Assembly (NCBI RefSeq): GCF_010389155.1 | Contig: NC_057762.1 | Coordinates: forward strand, 124,001-188,000 | DNA length: 64,000 nt | Source: Erigeron canadensis | Lineage: Eukaryota > Streptophyta > Magnoliopsida > Asterales > Asteraceae | Direction of reading: 5' to 3' | Shown here: in pieces, positions 32,594-45,530 of the stretch | Position numbering within the stretch: the stretch's first letter is position 1 | Layout: every line of letters starts with the position of its first letter | Program-made: the position numbers and the translations under genes | Notes under the pieces: generated by a model | The model's input: only the letters and a program-made list of their open reading frames with translations | What the model was told of the DNA's origin: nothing | Databases searched by the model: none

Positions 32594-35381
32594 TGTAACA
32601 CCCCGCTAAAGCGGAATATACGGGATGAACAGATAAACACAATTGCACATAGTACAAGTTCCAACACAACCAATAACATTAATAAGAGAAGAAGTATAAT
32701 AGTTATTATAGAATACGGGGTGTACCCAGAATAGTTAATATTCAAAAGACAGAACGATTGTCTTAAAGTACCGAAGTCTTGAATTGAATAAACAAGGGAA
32801 AGTCTTCACAGCTCCTGGTCTTGAATGCTCGAACAGTCGCCAAAAAAGATGAGTTTAAAATAGGATGACTCCTATGCAAAGAGATCTACTAGCCTAGCCT
32901 GAAAAGCATGTAAGTTCAAAAGGTCAATTACGAAAGTAGTTGGTGAGATTCATATGAAGTACTATTTAGTATACTTATAAATAATATGTAGAGTAAGAAC
33001 AAGGTCATAAGATCTGTACGTTTAACAAAAGTATTTTGTACTAGTAAGAACAGTACAAGAACAAATAATGAACTGTAAATGTATTGTCACTACTAACCCG
33101 ATTGGCCAGAACTAAACTGTAATGTGAGGATATGCTCATAATAATCAAGTAAGTCAAGTAAGATCTAGATCAGAACAAGAACAGATAATATGCATCCTCC
33201 AGGACTACGGAGAATGAGGGTGGGCCTACCCTAAACAGCGCTGTCCATAATTACTTATGGTTCAATCCCTGATCTGGGAGATATGAATTGATAGCAGTGA
33301 ATAAGAACTGAACAAGAACAAGTAAGAACTAGAACATGGTAAAGAACAAGTACAGTAGTATAAGTGTATTTAAGGATCTTGCCCATTCAAGACTTAAATA
33401 CCCTTTTTAAATAGTTAAGAATCATATCATAAGTATCTCATAAGATCATAAAATAGTACGTAAAATAGTTCAAGAACGTATATATAAGTACAAAATAGTT
33501 TTCATGATTTTCAGTCCCCGATAGAAGAACTTGAACAAAATGTACAAAAGGGGGATTAGTGAACTCATAGTGATCTGGTACGAGCACAGTTTATAATCAC
33601 AAAGAACAAGCACAGAGATAGATAAGTTATATCTATCAAAATCCAAGCACGACTTGATGGAAGCCTAAGTACAAGTCATTGATCATAAACAAGCACACAT
33701 ATTAGTTCATGTGATTAATTAATCATTGAAATATCCTTGATGAACTGATGATTTGGCCCTTGATGATTTTTGAAAGTTTTGACTCAAAATGAATTTGAAT
33801 GAACTTAGGCACTAGAACCGGACTCTATCTGAACGTCTTTGAACTCACACACATGTAATTATAATGTTAATTAGTTGAACATGTCTTTAATAATGATCTT
33901 TAGCCTTAAGAATTTAGTTTGGTTGTTCATAGAACTTGCACTTTAATGATTAAGATAAATCATGACTTTAATGTACTTGGTCAAGGATTGAGCAATGATT
34001 TTAGCTAGGATTCGAGTTAGGGCTAGCCTTGATATGTTTGTACAGCCTTTAGTGTATATTATCGCAAAGTAATGAAGCTAGGAACTGGTCTAGTGGTTAT
34101 GTACAAGATCTAGTCGAATTAAGTTCAAGTATGTCAAGTTATAGGACCAAGATCGTTTTAGGGCCACACTAGGACCAAGATCGTTTTAGAGACACTAGGA
34201 CCAAGATCGTTTTAGCATTGGAAGTAAAACGATTACATAGGTATTCGTATTGAACTCAGGACTGGGACGACTATGAGAGGATCGTCTTGGCTCAGGTAGA
34301 GGGATGACTTTGAGAGGAACGTATTAGCTCAGGTAGAGGGACGACATTGAGAGGATCGTTTCATGGTTCAAGAGCAAGAAAAAGGGTACACGATCATTTC
34401 TAGTTCAAGAACAATTGATTGAGCAAAACCTATTCCAATGGAATGGCTACCCAGGGTGTATGGTTCCCAACCACACACCGAAACAACATCACAATCGCAA
34501 CACGAGATCCAACGAGCAAGCACATCAGAGTACAAAGGAGCAGCCTTAACACGATCCTTGTAAGGATCGTTTTAGACTCAAGGACAGGCTGAACAAGCAC
34601 GAGCACAATAATGAATGTCTAGATCGATTTTCAAGACTTGTTTGGACATAGCACTATTACAATTATACTCAATAACAGTATCTAATTGTACCTTCATTTT
34701 CAAAAATGGGTTTTGTAGATTAAAGCATGTTATGACCCAAATTTGTTCATACAAATGTTATTAAACACATTTAGACACAACCCACTAACATTTAACACGG
34801 TTATCATTCAAACATTGGACCAAATCATCAAGAACATGAACTTGAAAAAGTACATTTTTAATTTGCTCAAAAACCCATCAAATGTTGTTGTTATCTGAGA
34901 AATGATTCAAGAAGTGTGTTTTCATTATCACAAGGATGCTAAAAGTACAAACGATTTCGATTAAACGTTTCAAAATCAAGAGATGCCCTAGTATGTGTTT
35001 TATGGTGTTTTGGTGTGTGTTTTTAGTGAGAGAGTGGAGAGATGTAGAAGATGGTGAATAGGGTTTTCACTCTTCAAACTCTTCTATTTATAGTCTTCCC
35101 ATAATAAATGAACTTAATAAATGCAAGGACTATTTATCAACATTTTGAACTAGAACTTTTATGAACACGAAGATTTACGAAACGGACTCTAGTATTTCAT
35201 CGTATTTAATCATAAACTCGTCATACAAATCAAGATTTAAGGTCAAATTGACCTTCATATAAGCACATAATTGGGTCTAAAGTACGTCAAGAACTTAAAT
35301 AAATTAAACTTTCTAGCCGTTCTAATGGCGAAAGTACGATTCGAGGAACTTATTTAGAACATTTCTAAGACGGTTGTTACA
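32594..35381 (-). repeat. Long 5' LTR on the minus strand
   Basis: The 2,788-bp LTR on the minus strand starts TGTAACAACCGTC (35,381) and ends GGGGTGTTACA (32,594), followed by the PBS. A TATA box (GACTATAAATAGAAG) lies at about 35,085-35,098. The interior repeats 'aggaccaagatcgttttag' three times at 34,143-34,217, with variants to 34,580. Length and PBS fit a Tekay-like chromovirus, but no coding part is attached, so the lineage is inference. Confidence 0.8.
34143..34350. repeat. GATCGTTTTAG repeats inside the long LTR
   Basis: 'aggaccaagatcgttttag' appears three times in a row, followed by related 'gaggatcgt' units to about 34,350. Confidence 0.75.
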
Positions 35382-35650
35382 CTTTGTGTCTGATCAGTTG
35401 GACTAACTCTAAAACCCTCTTTAACTACTAATTGCTTTAAATTTAATTTTAGTATAGTTATAAGAATAGACTTAATAAAGTTATTATCTTGTCTAAGTTT
35501 TAAAAATGTCATGAAACAATTTGTATTTATAATCTCATTTTCCAATATCTTTCATTTATAATTCTCATTAATCGTATATTTTTTCTCACATGTTACACTA
35601 GACAATAGTATATATAGTATATATATATACTATATATATATAGCCATTTC
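35382..35650. other. AT-rich spacer with TA palindrome
   Basis: No gene is visible. A (TA)n-rich palindrome at about 35,605-35,642 borders the truncated end of the Copia element. Confidence 0.45.
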
Positions 35651-37600
35651 TTGAGCGAAACCAGCTTCCCATGCAGCTCTAGTAACTTGAGGATCCATCT
35701 GCTTAACATCTTCAAAAGCTTCAAGCTGAGGAGTATTGGCAACTATAATCTGCTGCACCCCTTCATTATGTTCTTCCATTTCAATCTCCCCCTCAGCACC
35801 AGCAGGGGAGCTTCAGCACTTTCATCCTTCTCCAAATCTTCTTTAATTTTCTCCCCCTCAACACTAGCAGGGGGAACCTCACTTACATTTACCTCACTGA
35901 CAGCCACAATTGCCAATTCATTATCATTTTTAGTTTCAGTGGCGTTAGTGGCATCATCTTCATCCAACACCTTCTCAGCAACTTTGTAATAAAGTTCTTT
36001 TATTGCTTAATTTACAGCTGCAGTAACCGATTCAAAGATCTCAGCATCCAGTTTCTCCCCCTTGGAAGCTGTATTATTAATTACAACTTCCACAGTGGCT
36101 ACTGGTGTTGACTGTTGTTGAACAAGTTGTGACAGCAGTTGTTTGATCTCACCAACTTCTTTTTCCAATTTCTCTTGCCTTTGTCAATCTTCCTCAGTGA
36201 AAGAAGCTTAAGGAGTGCGAAGATCAGCCACTTGTTTTTCCAAGGCATTGATTGCCTTCGTATTGCTTTCTACTCGGGTGGCCAGAGGGGAGATGAGATC
36301 AGCCAGCTTCTTTACTTCAGCAGCGATATGAGTGCTAGTGGAGACTGCCTTCTTGGCTGAATAGTTGGTTGAATTTCCATGCTTTAACAGTGAGCGCATA
36401 GAACACTTGATGGCCTGCTGATCCTTCTGATGGTATTTGTAGATATGCGAGTTTTTTCTTGATCAACAGTCATGGAGACAGATTTTTCTTTGAGCCTTTC
36501 AAAATTTGAAGTGTTCTCTCGTTGCTTGTTGTACCAACTGGTTAACGTTTGTACCAGACTATCAGATTCAACATCACGTAATTCAAAGTCAGGCTTGGCA
36601 ACAAATGAGCAACCAGGAACACTTGAGAAGGAGGAAGGCATGCCAAGAGATAGCATGGTATTCACTGGTCGAATGGTGGAGTCGGAGGCCTTGCAGTAAG
36701 TGTAACCCCCTCACGGGATTCAACATTATCAATATTTACTGTTGCATTGTCATCAGCTATAGCAGCAACATTCTCATCAGTGGCTGATGCATTTTCACCA
36801 AAAGCAGCAGCCTCATCATCAACTTCCATGTCACTAGCATCTAATTCATCAGCCATGAAATCTCCTAACTTTAAATCACTCTCCTCATCAACGAATTCAA
36901 CATCAGCAGCATCAACAACATTCCCATCATTTCCAGCACCAGCAACTTCAACATTTTCTTCCAACACTTCGCTTTCATGTGTAATGTATTCAGCACCCAT
37001 ACCCATCTCAACATCACCAGCTACAACAACATCAACCTGCCTTTCCTCCAGAGAAAAATTTAAAGGGTTTGGGGAATTTGGTGCCTTTGTCTTAGTGTGT
37101 TCTAGCACCAAAACGTCATCGGCCGTAGAATTTGTTATCTCTAGCATCACCTGTGATCTGGCTGCTGACAACGACTTAGAGCGTTGAGAAGAACAGGGAA
37201 TTATTGGAGTGGTTGACTCAACTCTAATAGGCTAGGGTGGCCCTTGTTCTACACCAAGCTCTCCAACAGAAGATTGAGGTGGCTGCTGACTGTTACCCTT
37301 ATTCTCGTCAGCAGTCTTTTTTGAGACTGCTGTTGGGCTGGCTAGGTATCTAGTGTCCTTGGGCTATGAGGACGTCTTAGCCTTAGTGGTTAAGCCCTTT
37401 GGTACTCGCTGCTTCTGTTTTGGGACATCAGTAGGAGGTGAAGTGGAGGTAGATGTTACTTGTGTTATCTTGTTTTTTTTTTTTGATCTTTGGAGGCCGC
37501 TGGGGGGATTACCAGCAAACCAGCTCCAGAGGGTTGCTTCTAATATACATCAGGATAAGTAATGTATAGTACCTGTTTCATTGATGGTGGAAGCACAACA
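35651..37600 (-). pseudogene. C-terminal part of the extra Copia ORF, acidic then coiled coil
   Basis: Minus-strand frames continue from the ORF at 37,610-38,524 in the same direction. 37,171-36,662 is very acidic (..DELDASDMEVDDEAAAFGEN..). 36,665-36,208 includes LTSWYNKQRENTSNFERLKEK and AEVKKLADLISPLATRVESN, a probable coiled coil. 35,970-35,743 is Glu/Val-rich. Stops and frame changes separate the pieces, for example near 36,660 and 36,200. The 3' end is cut at about 35,650, where no PPT or LTR is found. Confidence 0.55.
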
Positions 37601-37609
37601 TATTTGGCA

Positions 37610-38524
37610 TTAAAACACTTCAATGTCACAAGCAAGTATCTTGTACACCATGCTGGCAATTCGTGGTGCAGAAAAGATAGTAGCACCATAAGGAAGATAT
37701 TCTTCCTTTAGCTCATGCTTGAAGACCAGTGAGAGGAATCGAGTAAAGGGCACTGAACTCGATCTGTTCCTTGCCAGAAACTTTGCCTTCAAGTCTTCAA
37801 AGATGACACTGGCAAAGTCAATGAAACGACCCTTTGCCAGTGCATATATTATTTGCATCTGGGCAGCAGTGGCCTGATCAAATGACCCAGTATTCCCACC
37901 CTGGCATTGGCTGACATGGGTAAACAACAACCTCCATACCCTAGGCAAGAATTTCTTCTGAGGATTTCTGTAAACAGGTTGAGATGGTTCAGTATTGGTT
38001 CCATAACCAATAGACAGCAGCCATTGTTTCCACACCTCAGCAGATACCAAATCAGCGAATTGTCTTTCTTCATATTGGGAAGGAAGACGAAGAACATCTC
38101 TTAACAATTCAACAGAGATGGAGATGGTGTGTTTTCCTTTCACAACAGTACCAGTGATGGTGCTGCTAGCTATGTTGTAATCACATGTCCACCAAAATTC
38201 TCTTAACAGATGAACACACATATCTTTTGGGTCCTTGTAGATGGCCCTTCTAACTGGACATGCTCTAATGAAGTCAAGCATTTGATAGTAACCTTTAACC
38301 TTGGAAGGGATTTTAAGAGATCCAAGGTAGTTGCATGGTTTAATAGCCAACTTGTGGGCTTGGAAGGACACTTGATTTGATGGAACAATGCCTTCTGGAT
38401 CGAAAACTTTCGATGAAAGATAGAGAGGAACATTTTCCAAGGTTTCTTGAATTTCAGCAATTTCTGGATTCTCAACAGTTTGAGGTTGTTGTTCAAGAAT
38501 AGGTTGTTCAGATTGAGAAGCCAT
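37610..38524 (-). CDS. Extra ORF downstream of Copia pol (env-like position)
   Basis: An intact 304-codon minus-strand frame starts at the ATG at 38,524 (MASQSEQPILEQQPQTVENP). After a Gln/Glu-rich N-terminus (about residues 1-45) it appears globular, with FQAHKLAIKPCNYLGSLKIP, HLLREFWWTCDY and LWRL-type aromatic motifs and no signal peptide or membrane segment that I can see. It lies about 1 kb downstream of the Copia pol on the same strand. Some Copia lineages, notably SIRE-type, carry an additional ORF here that is called env-like. The family resembles proteins that recur in plant retrotransposons, but I cannot assign a function. Acidic and coiled-coil frames follow. Confidence 0.6.
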   Translation of the reverse strand: MASQSEQPILEQQPQTVENPEIAEIQETLENVPLYLSSKVFDPEGIVPSNQVSFQAHKLAIKPCNYLGSLKIPSKVKGYYQMLDFIRACPVRRAIYKDPKDMCVHLLREFWWTCDYNIASSTITGTVVKGKHTISISVELLRDVLRLPSQYEERQFADLVSAEVWKQWLLSIGYGTNTEPSQPVYRNPQKKFLPRVWRLLFTHVSQCQGGNTGSFDQATAAQMQIIYALAKGRFIDFASVIFEDLKAKFLARNRSSSVPFTRFLSLVFKHELKEEYLPYGATIFSAPRIASMVYKILACDIEVF

Positions 38525-39150
38525 TTGTTTGATTTAAGAAAAAGATGAGAAAGAAGGATGAATGTTGATTTAAAGAGGAGAATGGAAGAGATTTGAAAGA
38601 TATTTGGAAAATATGAAAGAAAAATGAACGTAAGAGATGGAGAAGTGGAAAGGATTTGTATATATATGGTATGGATATGGACCCCATAACTTCAAAAGTG
38701 AACCGTCACAGTTTTCTCTCTCATACGTCATAAATATATATACTTATTTATTTAAAACATAAAACTTAAAAGAATTATTTTTGTACCAATGAAAGTACAG
38801 AAAAATAATATTTATTTGAAGAAAAATACGTATGTGAGTAACGTATATAGGTGGTGTGATGTGACAACTTGTACAAGTATTTCAAATATACTTGAGTGTT
38901 TACGGCGAGTAAATTGTACAAGTTGCCCATTTGGGAGAAAATCGAGGTAGCCGTTTGAAATATCAATAAAATATTAATAAAAATACGTAGTGGATACACT
39001 CAAATTATTGAGTAGATAAGATTGGAAGGTATCCACTGATGAGTTTTTAGAGAAAAAATATTGGTTACCGTTTTGGAGAGTTTTTGATCAGCGATTTCTC
39101 AAAACGATGAAGGTCACTGACCAATTTTGTACAATTTTTGGCAAATTGTC
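38525..39150. other. Spacer between Copia pol and extra ORF
   Basis: It is noncoding and AT-rich. I see no conserved signal apart from a TATA-like run (GTATATATATGG, about 38,657 on the plus strand). Confidence 0.4.
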
Positions 39151-39152
39151 AG

Positions 39153-39430
39153 CCATCAACGGATTTTATTTGTGTTTACCACCAGCCATTTGCTGCTGGA
39201 CAAGATAGGGACTTTTAGCACCCTATTACTTTTGTTTTGCTTTTTCCCAAAGCAACAGGGATCAACGGATTTTACTTGTCTTTACCAGCAGCCGTTTGCT
39301 GCTAGACTAGATAGAGACTTTCAACACTCTATTACTTTTATTTTACTTTTTCCCAAAGCAACGGGGATCAACGGATTTTATTTGTCTTTACCAGCAGCCG
39401 TTTGCTGCTAGACTAGATAAAGACTTATAG
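39153..39430. repeat. Three-copy tandem repeat of about 105 bp
   Basis: Units begin at about 39,157, 39,261 and 39,366 with ATCAACGGATTTTA. Each carries an inverted AGCAG..CTGCT. They lie between Copia RNase H and the extra ORF. Confidence 0.85.
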
Positions 39431-39531
39431 CTCTTCATTTTCTTATTGTTTAGCAAGTAAGACAGACTTAAACTTACTGAGAAGAGTTTTGACAAGGAAG
39501 TTAATTGTTTAAGTTATAAGAGACATACAAG

Positions 39532-42500
39532 TTAAGCATCAGATTCACCATTCAGCATACCCAACCTACTAACGAGATCTTTGAATCTCTTTTCATCTAA
39601 GGGTTTAGTGAAAATATCAGCAAGCTGATCATTAGTGGGAATGAAGTAGATTTCAACATCCCTTTTGATGACATGGTCACGAATAAAGTGATACCTAATA
39701 TCTATGTGCTTGGTCTTGGAATGCCGAACAGGATTATGAGTGACAACAATAGCACTGGTATTGTCACACATAATGGGAATCTTAGAGAAGTCTAGGTCAT
39801 AGTCAGCGAGTTGGTTTTTCATCTAGAGGACTTGTGCACAATAGTGTATGTTGACATCCACTATTGGTGGTTTTCTTGTCTAACATGCATCCAGCATAGT
39901 CAGAGTCAGAGTATGCAACTAGGTCAAAGTTAGAGTCTTTGGGATACCAGAGACCTAACGAGGAAGTCCCTTTAAGATATTTAAAGATTCGCTTGGCAGC
40001 GAGAATAGGAGACTCCCTGGGAGATGCTTGATATCTTGCACAAAGGCAAGTAGCAAACATGATATCAGGAACACTCGCTGTGAGATACATCAGCGAGCAA
40101 ATCATTTCCCGATAATGAGTAGGGTTCACATGCTTACCATCAGGATCAGCATAGATTATTTGGTGGAGACATAGGAGTGGGCTTAGGTGTGATATTGGTC
40201 ATATCAAACTTAGTCAGCATGTCTCTTATATACTTTTTCCTGATTGATAAAGATGCCATCAATAAGTTGGCGAATTTCCAACCCAAGGAAGAAAGTTAGC
40301 TTACCCATCATGCTCATCTCAAAGTGAGAGGACATCACCGAGCTAAACTTGGTGCAAAGTTTCTTGCTGGAGGATCCAAAGATGATATCATCTACATAAA
40401 TCTGAACATACAGGACATGAGCACCCTATCTAAAGATAAAGAGGGTGTTGACAATGGATCCTCGCTGAAAGTTATTTGATAGAAGGAATTCAGAGAGACT
40501 GTCATACCAAGCTTTGGGAGCTTGTTTAAGGCCATATAGAGCCTTGTATAGACGATAAACATGGTGTGGCTTGGCTGGATCTTCAAAACCAGGTGGCTAC
40601 TGAACATAAACTTCCTCTTTGAGTTTTCCATTTAGGAAAGCACTTTTTTACATCCATTTGATATACTGTGAAGTTTTTATAAACAGCATGTGCCAAGAAT
40701 AAGCGTATAGCTTCTAATCGAGCCAATGGTGCAAAGGTTTCATCACAATCGATACCTTCTTCCTGACATGTTGTCTTTGAAATTGAGTAATTTCCTCTTG
40801 CATGGCAGCAACCCAAGATGGGTCAACCATTGCTTCTCCAATGTTCTTGGGAGTGATCATAGATAAGAAGTTAACATAAAGACATGTGTTTCTTCTTACT
40901 GATAGAGTAGTAATACCCTGCAAAGGGTCACCAATGACTTGGTGAGCTGGGTGACTAGATGTCCATTTGAGTGAAGGAACACTTGATGAACCTAGGAGAG
41001 TGTCAGCGGAAGACTGAGTAGTGGGAGCAGCAGGAGTATTATAAGAGGAGAGATCAATGGTAATAATGGGTTCAGAAGTTTGATCAGTAGATCTATTCGA
41101 CTGAATTGAGTTATCATTGATGTTGGAGTCACCAACAGACTCCATATCTTCAGCATTATCTGAAGCATCATGAAACTCTTCTTCAGTCATCAACATGCAC
41201 ATCATCAACCAGTGATCTAGGTTTGGCTGATACAGCATGGATTGATTTTAAGATAGGCTCAACTGGCTCAATCGAGTAGATATGAGCAACAACTTGCTCT
41301 AGTTCAGTGTCAACTGAACTATCCTGTAAAATTTGCTGATTACTTTCAGACAGCGAGCAAGAAGCATCAACAAATGAGTCAACATCCTCAGTGAGAAGAT
41401 CAGCGAGCTCATTAAAAATGATCTTAGAGGAGGATGATTGAATTTTTTTAGTGCTGATGAACTTTCATCGAAAGTTACATGGATGGATTCATCAACCCTC
41501 TGAAGGCGAGTATTGAATACCTTTAAGGCCTTGTTGATGGATGAGTATCCAAGAAAATATCCGTCATCAGCTTTTGGATCAAATTTACCTAGGTGATCCT
41601 TGTTGTTAAGAATAAAGACAGGATACACTTCATATGCAGTCTTGTCATGTCTCTTGACAATCAGACATTGATTCTGAGTATGACAAGCAGTGCTTACAGC
41701 TTCTACCCAAAACCTGCTGGGCAGTGAGGACTCACTGAGCATGGCATGTGCTGCCTCAATAAGAGTTCTGTTTCTTCTTTCAGCAACACCACTCTGCTCA
41801 GGAGTTCTAGTAGAAGCGAAATTTTGTGAGATCCCTTGATCAGCACAAAATGTTTCAAGAGTGTGGTTTCTAAACTCAGTGCCATGGTCACTCCTGAGTC
41901 CTTTAACCCGTATGCTATTGATATTTTCCATTTTCTTGATAAACTTGATAATTTCATCATCATCATCATCATCATCACTCTTGGAATGAAGAAAGATGGT
42001 CCAAGTATATCGTGAATATTCATCCACAGTTACTAAAGTGTATCTGCTACCCTTTAGACTTTGGACATTCACTAGACCAAAAAGGTCCATGTGAAGAAGA
42101 TGATAGCAGCCTTTGATAGTTATAGCTTGCTTTGTTTTGAAAGTAGACCTATGGCTTTTACCTTTCTCAAAAGCACCACAGAGTCTGTCCCTTTTGAAAG
42201 AGAGATGAGGAAGGCCACGAACAAGGTTCTTTTTGGCCAAAGAATTGATGGTTTTGAAATTCACATGCGACATACGCTTGTGCCATAACCAATTAAGTTA
42301 AGCTGTTGACTTAGCAAAGAAACAAATCTCGCTGTCGGTTTTGACAGAAGTAAAGTCAACAAGATAAACATCTCGTTTTCTTGGAGCAACCAAGACGACT
42401 TCCTTGTTAACATTTACAATGGTGCCTTGATGTTTATCAAGAATCCCTTTGTAGTCAGCATCACAAAGTTGACTTATGCTTATGAGATTGTATTTAAACT

Positions 42501-42652
42501 AATTTATATAAGCAACTTTGGTGAACTTGATAAGACCATTAGAAAGAAGACCATACCCTTCAGTTTGTCCAGTGGACAAGAGCCTCTATGTAGTTATCCA
42601 GTAGGGACTTAAAGCCAGTCATGTGTTTTGAACATCTTCTGTCCAAATACCA
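39532..42652 (-). pseudogene. Degenerate Copia pol, minus strand
   Basis: Reading 5' to 3' on the minus strand: a protease at about 42,650-42,610 where the frame gives WYLDRRCSKHMTG, so the DSG triad is DRR. The integrase (42,273-41,299) has a zinc region with C-G-A-F in place of CxxC, MDLFG, RSDHGTEF and GVAERRNRT. A GAT-repeat expansion inside it encodes seven consecutive Asp. The RT is split over frames at 41,238-40,392. YREMICSLMYLTASVPDIMF (40,129-39,803) and RNase H (39,822-39,532, HNPVRHSKTKHIDIRYHF) follow, with a break between them at about 39,820. It cannot be active. Confidence 0.9.
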
Positions 42653-42696
42653 CACTCCTTTTCCCAATGAGCCCTGCATGGATACAACAAAAGCAT

Positions 42697-43410
42697 TTAG
42701 AGAGATTCACTGTTAAACTCACTGACAGCCATGTCAGCAGGATTAAAAGTGGATGCATCAGAATTGATGGCAGCAGATTCAGAGTGTTCCTTTGTAGAAA
42801 GAGCATATTCATGTGTGGGATAATTTCCCATATCGACATATCCATAAAATCTATCATTCTCATCAAAAGGCATTATGTTCCCACCATTGCTAAGAAGGAA
42901 AACATAGCTACTGACCACGTCAGTATCACTATATTCCACCAGCATGGTAGGTTCTCCAAAACCATTGGTGATAACCCTATGTGAGTGAGGAAGAGAGATG
43001 TGTTGAGAAGAAATGTACTCAGTGACATTTTCCTCAGTGATAGCAGTGGCATCACTTGACTCAAGTTCAGGAGAAAGGTTCTCACTGATCATATTAGAGG
43101 AAGAAGAAACTTCAGCAGAGAAGGAAGAATTAGGTTTAATGACAACTTCAAGAGCTTCTCTGGAGCTAACGCTTTCACATTCAAAAGCAACATGTCCTCT
43201 GCTGCTACATAAGTAGCACTTTTTGTTAGAGGGGTTACTTTTCTGATTTTGAATGAGAAACTCTCTCAATTGAGATGAGAGATCATTAACTCACTGAGTT
43301 ATCTCATCAATGTGAGGATCAGTGGATGATGATGCCTTACCCTTTTGTTTAGATTTAGACTTATTCCTTTGCTTAAGTCTGGGTTGAGGCATCATGGGAA
43401 TAGGACCAAC
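42697..43410 (-). pseudogene. Copia gag zinc-knuckle region
   Basis: The minus-strand frame 43,269-42,697 starts MREFLIQNQKSNPSNKKCYLC and has the CCHC knuckle CYLCSSRGHVAFEC. The remainder is Ser/Glu-rich. The frame upstream to 43,411 (Lys-rich, then DEITQ) is gag too, with a stop shortly before 43,269. The hAT insertion at 43,411 separates it from the first half of gag. Confidence 0.75.
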
Positions 43411-44045
43411 CAGAGATGGAGCCAGAAATTTTTATAAGAGAGGGCAATTTTAAAAATTGTTTGTCATACTTATAAGAGTCGTATCCAATAATGTAAAAAA
43501 ATGGACCTTAACTCGAGAATAGAGAATGGACCCTCAAAAGAATTTTCTACCCCACACCGAATGTAACGTTCATATTTAAAAGTACCAGTTTTTTTAATAA
43601 ATAAGAATCACATGTGTCGGACTATATCTTATTAAATGAAAACGTATCCAATCATAATGCAAGAAACCAAAAAATATATTTTTATGAAATAATTAGCTTT
43701 TCCTACATAACGTTTATGATTATTATAAATTGTTGTTTGTGATAAAAATATATAATAGTTTTAATGAAAATAGTTTTTTTCTGCAAACTACATTATTTAT
43801 GTACTACAAATATATACCCAAACAAAAAAAAAAAACTTTTTCTCCAACCTTTTTTTTTCATTCTTTCTATTAAAAATCAAAATTAACACAAGGTTTTTAT
43901 TGTTCCAATGAAGATATCTATCTCAAAATTAATGCTTCGGTAACCAATGATTTCAAAAGAATAAACTTATGATAACAAATTATGTTGTACCAAAATTGGA
44001 GTGGGGGCAACTGACCCCACTGCCCCCAAAGTGACACCATCCCTG
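43411..44045. mobile_element. hAT-type non-autonomous element in Copia gag
   Basis: Termini CAGAGATGGAGCCA and (complement) CAGGGATGGTGTCA fit the hAT start CAGRG. The flanks GGACCAAC (43,403-43,410) and GGACCAAG (44,046-44,053) match at 7 of 8 positions, an 8-bp duplication. The 635-bp interior is AT-rich and has no ORF. Confidence 0.78.
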
Positions 44046-45530
44046 GGACCAAGAATGGAATTTCCATTTGGATCATTAGAAGAAGGAGGATTTTGAGTAA
44101 TTTATGATCCCTGATCATTGTCTAAGCTTTTCTTCTAGCAGGATGAGAAGAGGAGGGACCCTGTTGATGGGATTGATGCACTCTACTGGGAGTGATAGGC
44201 CTAAATTGGCGGTGAGGAGTAGCTGACTTCACTTGCGTATGAGGCGGATACTCTCTGTTTAGGATAGAGGATTGAACTTGCTGATTTGGCAAGTGTCCTT
44301 TTGGAGGAGTAATAGGTCTTACTTGCTGATGTGGCAAGCAGGTTCTCTATGGGGTGACAGGTCTAACTTGTTGATGAGGCAAGTGTCCTCGTTGAGGAGT
44401 GATAAACCTGTTTTGAGAAGACATCCTTCCTCGTTGAGGAGTGTTACGTCTTGAAATGGAGTAAACAGGCACAAATTGAGGTGTCTGTTGATGAATTTTC
44501 CCATCAGCAGGTATGTCCTGTAGGAACGTACTTGCCGATGTCTGGCATCAGCGAACCTAACGCGTCTTTTCATAAGACGCTCATGATGGTCATCTTTGTT
44601 CCCAGCATGCGTAGGAGCTTGCTGAATAGAAGAGGAAGGTTGAGAAAAATTTGATTGGAATTCCTGACAGACAAGTTTAGTTCTTAGAGGAGTGTTGTAG
44701 TCATAGGAGACAGGAATTTTGCTTCGTTTGAAAGGTTCAGTAGCTCCTATGGTGAGCTGCTGAGGAGCAATATTTTTAAAACCATCGCTACTGATGTCAC
44801 CTTCAGATGATTCCCTAGAGGAGTATTGAATTCTTTCTTCATTTGGCATCATGCCAACAATGGGAAGATGAGAGAAGAGGCTGCTGGTGCTAGCTGAAGA
44901 GCTTGCACCATTTGCCTCAGTAGAGATAGAAGATGTAGAAGGGTTGCTGGTGGAAGAAGAAGTAGCACCAGCTTTCATTTCATTATGGTAGTCACTTTGT
45001 CCTTTGAAAAAGTACCATTTCTTCATTTCTTCAGAAGAGGCTACAACAGATGAAGGAATTGAGATTTCAGGTTTCACTTCATCATTGAACGAGTCAGCTA
45101 GAGAGGCAGCAGCGTTATAATCGCCTCCTATCACTGCCTTAACTTTGGCAAGGACTTGTTCACTTAAGCATTGATGGTCAAACTTGGAAGCTTTTGACCA
45201 AGAGCTCATAATCTTCTTAAGATTTGCAATTTCAAGCTTAAGTTTTTCATTCTCAAGCTGAACCTTTTGAGTCAGCAACTCACGAGATTGAAGTTCAACA
45301 TGAACATTCTTCAATTTCATGAGTTTTTTTGATTTTTCACTCAACTCTGAACTGACAGAGTTAAGCTTTGATTGAAGTTCAACACGTAAGGATTCTACGA
45401 ACTGAAGATCACAGGATAAGGACTCAATAATTTTTGTCTTCAATTTCATGTACCTTTTTAATGGTGACATTCACCCACTGACTGGAGGAGACTTAGTCTT
45501 TTGTCAGTGCATCACCATCAGCAACCAGCC
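44046..45530 (-). pseudogene. Copia gag, coiled-coil part
   Basis: The minus-strand frame 45,470-44,319 (383 codons) starts MSPLKRYMKLKTKIIESL. It has a Leu/Lys/Glu heptad-like region over about residues 10-95, then the conserved-looking SKASKFDHQCLSEQ, then Ser-rich linkers. This is the gag segment preceding the zinc knuckle in SIRE-like Copia elements. The next frame (44,337-44,122) is His/Pro/Gln-rich with iterated 'THQQ/HPHQQV' type units. Gag is truncated upstream near 45,560; no 5' LTR was found. Confidence 0.65.

Noticed and set aside
39127..39411. 94-codon plus-strand ORF with internal repetition
   Set aside because: It is the translation of the 105-bp tandem repeat on the strand opposite to the element.
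39153..39430. CRISPR-like array
   Set aside because: The units are contiguous tandem copies without unique spacers, in a plant nuclear context.
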